Part shown: piece after piece, positions 30,389 to 34,734 of the stretch
How positions within the stretch are numbered: position 1 is the stretch's first letter
Layout: each line of letters begins with the position of its first letter
Source: a virus
Direction: 5' to 3' (one strand)
DNA: 34,734 nucleotides
Virus record (IMG/VR): IMGVR_UViG_3300034407_000852
Span: 1-34,734 of that record
Position numbers and translations under genes: made by a program
The notes under the pieces: generated by a model
What the model was told of the DNA's origin: nothing
The model's database searches: none
What the model saw: the letters and a program-made list of their open reading frames with translations, nothing else

Positions 30389-30417
30389 ATTATATAATAT
30401 AAGGAGTTCAGTGTCAA
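30389..30417 (-). promoter_or_regulatory. Strong sigma70-like early promoter for gene 43
   Basis: Perfect TTGACA (30417-30412), 17 nt, perfect TATAAT (30394-30389) on the minus strand. The -35 overlaps the stop of the nuclease gene. The predicted start at about 30382 gives a 17-nt leader with a GGAG site before the polymerase ATG. Confidence 0.9.
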
Positions 30418-30884
30418 GTAATAAAAGCCCTCAGATTATCAGGAACGGCAATTTTTCCCGTGTCAATAAGTCGGCGGCGATTAAGTCGGTGCAGTTCAAC
30501 AAGTTCATCTTTGTTGCCCCCTTCATAAGGAACAGCATGACCTTCTTTGATTAAAATATTTGTAACTGTAGTTCTTCTGTTCTCAGCATGATAATATACA
30601 TCAAAGTCACCAAGAACTCGACCAAACTTGCCCCTCATATCCTCACCGTCTCTTGCTACTCTTGTTTTAAGAGTACAATATGGACCGAGAAGTTGTTTCA
30701 GTCTTTCTTTTGCTGCCTTGCCAAATATTTTTTCTACTTTATCTCGTGTTCTAGATTCGGGTGTGTCAATACCCATAATTCTAACACGTTCATCATTTAA
30801 CCAGATACCGAAACCCAAATCTATATCGACATCTACGGTATCCCCATCTACTATTTTTCTTATCCTACATTTATATTCATACAT
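30414..30884 (-). CDS. Thermonuclease-like (SNase) endonuclease
   Basis: A 156-residue staphylococcal-nuclease-fold protein. The signature is VDGDTVDVDIDLGFG then RVRIMGIDTPESR, giving R35, D40, T41 and E43 at the positions of the SNase catalytic/calcium residues by simple alignment, with FGRVLGDF further on for the second arginine. No signal peptide is evident, so it would act in the cytoplasm, on host DNA or replication intermediates. It shares TAATG with the Sm-like gene and ends inside the polymerase promoter. Small SNase proteins appear in this position in several marine T4-like phages. Confidence 0.9.
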   Translation of the reverse strand: MYEYKCRIRKIVDGDTVDVDIDLGFGIWLNDERVRIMGIDTPESRTRDKVEKIFGKAAKERLKQLLGPYCTLKTRVARDGEDMRGKFGRVLGDFDVYYHAENRRTTVTNILIKEGHAVPYEGGNKDELVELHRLNRRRLIDTGKIAVPDNLRAFIT

Positions 30885-31234
30885 TAGTGTGTCGCTTCCT
30901 TTAAAACTTGTTTTACTGTTGGGTCATCTGTTCTTACAACACCTTCATCAAAACGTCTTATAAATTCTTTTAACAAATCGTCATTTGGATCACAAATGGA
31001 GACAATATGTGCAGGAATAAATGCTATTGACGCATTTTTAGCGTAGGGGGCGTAAGGAGTGAGACCCAGTACAAATTCGTTCGCTGTATCTTTTTTAGGC
31101 TTCATCATTATATAGTGAGGAGCTTTAAGTTCTATGACCTTATTGCCTTTACCCTCAGCCAATTCAACCTCATTTATAACACCTATAACGTCATCACCTG
31201 TATCCAACTTCAGAATTCGTACTGAGTTACTCAT
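30884..31234 (-). CDS. Sm-like (LSM/SH3-barrel) small protein
   Basis: A 116-residue protein, MSNSVRILKLDTGDDVIGVI, then VIELKAPHYIMMKPK and GLTPYAPYAKNASIAFIPAH with a helical tail. The order (a strand with GDDVIG, then a central L-x-x-P strand, then a GLxPYxPYA block) is a recurring marine T4-like phage family that I describe as Sm-like. An RNA- or protein-binding role is possible but unproven. It sits between hsp20 and the nuclease, as in related phages. AGGAG precedes the ATG. Confidence 0.75.
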   Translation of the reverse strand: MSNSVRILKLDTGDDVIGVINEVELAEGKGNKVIELKAPHYIMMKPKKDTANEFVLGLTPYAPYAKNASIAFIPAHIVSICDPNDDLLKEFIRRFDEGVVRTDDPTVKQVLKEATH

Positions 31235-31243
31235 AATATTCTC

Positions 31244-31690
31244 CTATCCTACTTTAATTTCCTTAGGTTTCTTCTCTTCAGGTACAATCCTGACAAGAGA
31301 TACATTCAACATACCATTTTCAAAATCTGCATCAGTAACTTCCACATCATCTGTCAAAGCAAATGTGCGTGTAAAGTTCCTAGCTGCGATTCCTTTGTGA
31401 TAATAATCACGTTTATCTTCACCTCTGTCCTGGACTCCTTGAATGACAAGTTTATTGCCTTCAGGCACTACATGAATGTTAAATTCATCTTTAGTGAAAC
31501 CAGCACACGCTATTTCAATTACAAAGTGTTCATCATCTAATTTCAAGATGTTGTACGGAGGATAATTATTTGAAAGTTCAGAAACAGTGTTTAAGTTATC
31601 GAACATACGATCAAATCCTATTGTATAGGAACGAACATTATCAAAAATATCAGCCATGTCTGCCACAGCATAACGCTTATTACTAACCAT
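31244..31690 (-). CDS. hsp20: Small heat-shock protein Hsp20 (IbpA-like)
   Basis: A 148-residue ATP-independent holdase chaperone. The alpha-crystallin domain is seen from PPYNILKLDDEHFVIEIACA to ADFENGMLNVSL (the family's A-x-x-x-N-G-x-L element), and a C-terminal I-x-V motif (KEIKV) is present for oligomer contacts. This gene is a hallmark of marine T4-like phages (cyanophages and pelagiphages). GGAG precedes the ATG. It has its own late promoter and a 5'-terminal hairpin in the leader (31724-31740). Confidence 0.95.
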   Translation of the reverse strand: MVSNKRYAVADMADIFDNVRSYTIGFDRMFDNLNTVSELSNNYPPYNILKLDDEHFVIEIACAGFTKDEFNIHVVPEGNKLVIQGVQDRGEDKRDYYHKGIAARNFTRTFALTDDVEVTDADFENGMLNVSLVRIVPEEKKPKEIKVG

Positions 31691-31723
31691 AATAGTCTCC
31701 TTTATTAAGCGAGTTATTGTAAT

Positions 31724-31740
31724 GGACCCTTTCGGCGTCC
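31724..31740 (-). promoter_or_regulatory. 5'-terminal stem-loop in hsp20 leader
   Basis: The minus strand GGACGCCGAAAGGGTCC folds as GGAC/GTCC plus CC/GG with a bulged G and a GAAA (GNRA) tetraloop. The late promoter predicts initiation at about 31739, putting the hairpin at the very 5' end of the mRNA. It is not followed by a U-run, so it is not a terminator. Confidence 0.55.
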
Positions 31741-31744
31741 GTCT

Positions 31745-31752
31745 TATTTATA
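31745..31752 (-). promoter_or_regulatory. T4 late-type promoter box TATAAATA for hsp20
   Basis: Exact late box on the minus strand at the 3' end of the desaturase gene. The predicted start is at about 31739, giving a leader of about 50 nt to the hsp20 ATG. Confidence 0.82.
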
Positions 31753-32464
31753 CAACCCGTATCAAATTTATCACAGGTTTTATAAATTTATCTTTGGAGT
31801 AGTCTTTAGGATTATTATGATGATCCTTGTGCCGACCTTCTCCCAATGTAAATAAGTCAATCAAAAATGAGTTTTTAGGTTCTCCATTTTTGTGGTTCAT
31901 AACAATTACAATTTGTGATAGCATTGCATATGATGTTGGAACTAACCAACCATATGTCAATCCCATTATACCAAACAAATAATAACAAATAAAAGCATAA
32001 CCAAAAATTATACCATATTTAAAATTCAAAAAGAACTGGTGCCAAGGCGACTTTACCATTCTCAAAACAGAAATACTAGGTTTCATTGTGTCTGTTTTGT
32101 GAAAAAAGAAAAACCAGTTTCTCCAACCTAAATATTTAGAACTATGAACATCGTTCTCTGTGTCCGAGTTTTTGTGATGGTGATGATGACTTTCAACCCA
32201 CTCTATTGGACTTTGCCATGTTCCCATCACAGCCCAAAACATCAAACACTTTTCCATAAAAGGGGAAACTTTAAATTGTTTATGAGTAAAGTATCTGTGT
32301 TGACCCAACACCCAACCAAACACGCCAAATTTATAAGACAACACCAATGTAAAAAATAACCACACTGCTGTTGGCGGGTTCGTGTAAACTAAATAAATTG
32401 TAGGTATTAATAATAACTGCCCTATTGATAATACAGCAGCTTTAAATTTCCTACTGAGACTCAT
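31748..32464 (-). CDS. Fatty-acid desaturase (copy 2)
   Basis: A 238-residue membrane-bound di-iron desaturase. Histidine boxes: HRYFTH, then an unusually His-rich box (ESHHHHHKNSD), then EGRHKDHH. Membrane segments flank them (LSIGQLLLIPTIYLVY; IIFGYAFICYYLFGIMGLTY). Sequence differs clearly from the copy at 16827-17552, so they are not a recent duplication. ATG overlaps the regA stop (ATGA), making it a member of the replication operon. It should need host electron donors. The two could act at different times or on different acyl positions. Confidence 0.88.
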   Translation of the reverse strand: MSLSRKFKAAVLSIGQLLLIPTIYLVYTNPPTAVWLFFTLVLSYKFGVFGWVLGQHRYFTHKQFKVSPFMEKCLMFWAVMGTWQSPIEWVESHHHHHKNSDTENDVHSSKYLGWRNWFFFFHKTDTMKPSISVLRMVKSPWHQFFLNFKYGIIFGYAFICYYLFGIMGLTYGWLVPTSYAMLSQIVIVMNHKNGEPKNSFLIDLFTLGEGRHKDHHNNPKDYSKDKFIKPVINLIRVV

Positions 32465-32886
32465 GTTCGCCTTTTATTTCCTATATTATATTTCGGTACC
32501 AAGTTCCAATCATTTTTGTCCCTATAAGAAATTATTTTAATTTGACTCATAGGACAGTAATCTAATTCTCCTTCACTAATAATTTTGAGCAGTCCCCACT
32601 CTTCTAAAAGTTTTGCGATAGTGTTCCTGCGTTGCAAATCATTATCCATAAAGTCTGCTTCTTTTCCATCTAGTGCAAACAGTTCTTTAAAGTGAGTTAT
32701 AAAATATCTTCCTTGTTTGTGAAGTATGTGGCAAGATTGGTATAATGTATTGTCCTTTTTAGAAGCGACCCCTATCCGTGAGAGAGTTTCCTTAATTTTT
32801 AGAAAGTTCTCAGGATCTTCTAATAATATTTCTAGCGGTTGGTAGTCGGGATAATCAATACCAAATAAATTATCACGGTCAATCAT
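32461..32886 (-). CDS. regA: RegA translational repressor
   Basis: A 141-residue RNA-binding protein that represses translation of early phage mRNAs. It matches T4 RegA block by block: LLEDPENFLKIKETLSRIGV, LYQSCHILHKQGRYFITHFK, RRNTIAKLLEEWGLLKII, and the end NWNLVPKYNIGN-like WNLVPKYNIGN. It has about 16 extra N-terminal residues compared with T4 (122 residues). ATG 32886 is chosen because AAGGAA lies about 7 nt upstream; a longer frame begins inside gene 62. A late box at 32934-32941 precedes it. Order gp62-regA matches T4; T4 places 43 next, here five genes intervene. Confidence 0.94.
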   Translation of the reverse strand: MIDRDNLFGIDYPDYQPLEILLEDPENFLKIKETLSRIGVASKKDNTLYQSCHILHKQGRYFITHFKELFALDGKEADFMDNDLQRRNTIAKLLEEWGLLKIISEGELDYCPMSQIKIISYRDKNDWNLVPKYNIGNKRRT

Positions 32887-32926
32887 TTCATTTTCCTTAT
32901 GAATTATTATAAAATTACAAGAGTAT

Positions 32927-33382
32927 TTATAATGTACCACCTTTTGAGGTAGCAAGGAAAGTTTTGATTTTTGATAGGTCATCGTCTGACAGTATTTTCA
33001 AAGCATCTTTTGCCTTGTTAAAACTGTAGCCGAAATATTCCTGTACCGCTTCTAAGTCTGACTCTTCTGCCTTCAACCACTTGTTATATCTTTTTGCCTT
33101 TCTAATCACACCTTTCAAAAAATCAAATTGCATCTTTTTATCCAGGTGTGGGCGAGAGTTCATCTCGTTGCCAGCAATAACAGTATCGGGAGAATAACCC
33201 ATAGCACGATTAATAATGAAAGCATTATACTCTTTTTCAGTTCGCTCATCTAGTATCATATCCTCCTTTGTATAATTAATTGCCTGAACATAATCAAAAG
33301 GACTTATCTTTTTGAGTTTTTCCTCAAAGTCTTTTTCATTTATCTCCTCAACAGGAGGTCCGAATCCTTCTAATATACTCAT
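32927..33382 (-). CDS. 62: Sliding-clamp loader small subunit, gp62-like
   Basis: A 151-residue helical protein, MSILEGFGPPVEEINEKDFE, with a block reading FIINRAMGYSPDTVIAGNEM and ending in FNKAKDALKILSDDDLSKIK. This pattern, and the position between gp44 and regA, identify the gp62 subunit of the T4-type clamp loader (4:1 with gp44). T4 gp62 is 187 residues. It overlaps the gp44 stop (ATGA), which should couple the stoichiometry. The 3' end contains the regA late promoter. Confidence 0.9.
   Translation of the reverse strand: MSILEGFGPPVEEINEKDFEEKLKKISPFDYVQAINYTKEDMILDERTEKEYNAFIINRAMGYSPDTVIAGNEMNSRPHLDKKMQFDFLKGVIRKAKRYNKWLKAEESDLEAVQEYFGYSFNKAKDALKILSDDDLSKIKTFLATSKGGTL
32934..32941 (-). 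promoter_or_regulatory. T4 late-type promoter box TATAAATA for regA
   Basis: Exact late box on the minus strand in the last codons of gene 62. Start predicted at about 32928, giving a leader of about 42 nt before regA. Confidence 0.78.
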
Positions 33383-34311
33383 TTGAATTTCATACTCGCC
33401 ATTATTTCAGTCAAACAAGCAGTCAGATTAATTTCCTGATCTGCAACAAACGCCGCCTTGTACTGATAGTCTGCAATAAGTATAACCATCTGAGGCACAG
33501 TCTCTACCTCAGGAATCAAACTGTCATAAATGTATCTGAAAATACCTTGAGGGTCTGACTCGACATTGTTAGCGACCCATTGTCGCATCTTCTTCCAGTC
33601 CTTTTTCTTCAGAGACTTAATCAGTTCTTTTGTATTTACCTCAGACAAGTTACTCAGTATTCCTTCATCAACAACACCTGATGCACTGTACTTTTGTAAC
33701 TCATTTATAACTCTTCTATAGTCAGGAAAATGTTTCATCAATAGTTCTGCAAGGACCACTGTTTTGTACTCAACACCTTCACTGTTCAGTATATGTTGCA
33801 TCCTCTTCAGAAAAGAAGCACAAAGACTTTGTTTGTCCTCTTTACGTGAAGAAAATTCAATCACAGTAGTCCTACTGTGCAGAGGAGCAATGATCTTCTG
33901 TTTGTAGTTACAAGTGAATATGAACCGGCAGTTGTCAGAGAAGGTCTCTATGAAAGCCCTGAGAGCAGGTTGTACTGACTCTTTGTTTAAGTAGTCAGCC
34001 TCATCTATGATTACAACCTTAGGCTTGTCCTCAAAACTGAAAGCACTTGCAAAACTTTTGATTTTAGTTCTGAGTGTATCAATTTGTCTACCCTCATCCG
34101 AACCATTAATGACAATGTAATCACTGCCTAGTTCTTCACAGAGGGCTCTTGCTACTGTAGTTTTACCTGTGCCTGCTGTACCACACAAAAGCAGGTTAGG
34201 AACCTCTCCCTTGAGGAGAAATTCCTTAAATGTTTTCTTAATAGAATCAGGGAGAATACAATCTTCAATTTTTGTCGGACGATATTTTTCTACCCATAAA
34301 AAGTGCTTCAT
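33379..34311 (-). CDS. 44: Sliding-clamp loader large subunit, gp44-like AAA+ ATPase
   Basis: A 310-residue AAA+ protein that loads the clamp for gp43. The N-terminus WVEKYRPTKIEDCILPD is the RFC/gp44 box. Walker A is GTAGTGKT (44-51), Walker B is VVIIDEADYL (99-108), and PLHSRTTVIEF is the SRC-type arginine-finger region, here SRT instead of SRC. ATG 34311 is preferred to 34317: GGAG lies 7 nt upstream. It overlaps the preceding gene by about 47 nt. The sliding clamp gp45, which precedes 44 in T4, is not the preceding gene here. Confidence 0.95.
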   Translation of the reverse strand: MKHFLWVEKYRPTKIEDCILPDSIKKTFKEFLLKGEVPNLLLCGTAGTGKTTVARALCEELGSDYIVINGSDEGRQIDTLRTKIKSFASAFSFEDKPKVVIIDEADYLNKESVQPALRAFIETFSDNCRFIFTCNYKQKIIAPLHSRTTVIEFSSRKEDKQSLCASFLKRMQHILNSEGVEYKTVVLAELLMKHFPDYRRVINELQKYSASGVVDEGILSNLSEVNTKELIKSLKKKDWKKMRQWVANNVESDPQGIFRYIYDSLIPEVETVPQMVILIADYQYKAAFVADQEINLTACLTEIMASMKFK

Positions 34312-34734
34312 CAACATACTCCATAATATAATTTGCTATTTTCCTATGTCCTTCCTGATTAGGATGCAGACACTTTTCCAATAACTTTTTTGTACAAATA
34401 TCTTTCAATGTAGGTGTTATCCAATTAGACCATGTTTCATCTTCTAACCAATCAGGTATCACAAAAGCTGAAGTCATTATATAATTTAAATTGTTTTTAG
34501 TCAAGAAGTTTTCAGTTGCTCGTATAGCCAGATTGGACATAAAGTAACAATGATGAGGATTTCGGTGACCCCTGTTATTTGAAAACCGAGGCTTCACAAA
34601 ACCTAAAGGAGTGGTTGACCATTCAAAATCTCTGGTCAGTCCACTCCAACAAATGAAAATTTTATCATCAGGTTCAAACTTAAAATTTAAAACATTGGTG
34701 GCTATTACTGGATTAGAATTACCATCAACTGCTT
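34265..34734 (-). CDS. SGNH/GDSL-like hydrolase, C-terminal part (5' end outside window)
   Basis: The minus-strand frame is open from the window edge to a stop at 34265 (about 155 codons), so only the C-terminus is seen. HPNQEGHRKIANYI matches block V of SGNH hydrolases, whose catalytic His sits in this motif (usually D-x-x-H-P-N-x-x-G-H). Earlier text reads DDKIFICWSGLTRDFEW, a strand plus loop that fits block III. The catalytic serine block would be upstream, outside the window. It could be an esterase or deacetylase acting on glycans. It overlaps gp44 by about 47 nt. Confidence 0.7.
   Translation of the reverse strand, partial: AVDGNSNPVIATNVLNFKFEPDDKIFICWSGLTRDFEWSTTPLGFVKPRFSNNRGHRNPHHCYFMSNLAIRATENFLTKNNLNYIMTSAFVIPDWLEDETWSNWITPTLKDICTKKLLEKCLHPNQEGHRKIANYIMEYVDEALFMGRKISSDKN

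Noticed and set aside
31724-31740. Interpreting the hairpin as a terminator for the desaturase gene
   Set aside because: No U-run follows on the minus strand, and it lies immediately after the hsp20 late promoter start, so a leader structure fits better.
1-34734. CRISPR arrays, insertion sequences, integrase or attachment sites
   Set aside because: No regularly spaced repeats, transposase or integrase motifs were seen; the content is that of a lytic phage.

Overview
The window is a segment of a lytic, T4-like marine myovirus genome (Caudoviricetes). All genes I can support lie on the minus strand, so the transcription order runs from base 34734 down to base 1. The diagnosis rests on recognisable T4 core genes: clamp-loader gp44 and gp62, RegA, family-B DNA polymerase gp43, UvsX recombinase, gp41 helicase, gp61-type primase, NrdA/NrdB, and a GH24 lysozyme. 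They are mixed with genes typical of marine T4-like phages: Hsp20, ThyX, an Sm-like small protein, DUF1353, DUF6267, DUF5872 and DUF6321-like modules. DNA is AT-rich (33% GC in a neighbouring 60-base stretch counted by hand) and genes are packed with ATGA, TAATG or 8-nt overlaps. No photosynthesis genes are seen, so a heterotrophic marine bacterium (pelagiphage-like context) is a reasonable guess for the host, but the host cannot be read from the sequence.

Layout in transcription order. (1) 34734-23978, replication and recombination: SGNH-hydrolase C-terminus, gp44, gp62, RegA, a fatty-acid desaturase, Hsp20, an Sm-like protein, a thermonuclease-like nuclease, gp43, a short nucleotide-sugar dehydrogenase, an unknown Rossmann-like protein, UvsX, a zinc-binding microprotein and gp41. 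(2) 23944-22895: an EF-hand membrane protein (holin candidate) and a methyltransferase. (3) 22894-20494, small early-type genes behind two tandem sigma70-like promoters, including a GC-richer pair. (4) 20513-16609, a late block: GT2 glycosyltransferase, a DUF6267 ligase-like protein with a capsid-targeting-like N-terminus, an adenylyl/cytidylyltransferase-like protein, T4-type lysozyme, a second desaturase, a small protein and DUF1353. (5) 16136-8103, spanin pair plus basic, modular, probably virion-associated proteins and tail-fibre-like proteins. (6) 8072-1082, primase, ThyX, NrdA, a QueC-like/TagD-like/unknown cassette, NrdB, dCMP deaminase and small genes. (7) 793-1, a membrane/coiled-coil gene cut by the window edge.

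Two promoter classes are visible. Sigma70-like promoters (TTGACA, 16-18 nt, TATAAT or one mismatch) precede polymerase, primase, the unknown-uvsX run and the small-gene block. T4 late-type boxes (TATAAATA) precede regA, hsp20, the EF-hand protein, the DUF6267 gene, a scaffold-like structural gene and a GIY-YIG gene. Two late boxes and one early promoter sit so close to the ATG that leaderless transcripts are predicted.

The most interesting candidate system is the late, overlapping pair at 17979-19779. One protein has the ordered motifs of a covalent nucleotidyltransferase/ligase (KYDG, EGYVV, SKFV) behind a gp21-cleavable-looking packaging tag. The other has HxGH-type nucleotidyltransferase motifs. 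This suggests a virion-packaged enzyme injected with the DNA; that is an inference from sequence motifs only.
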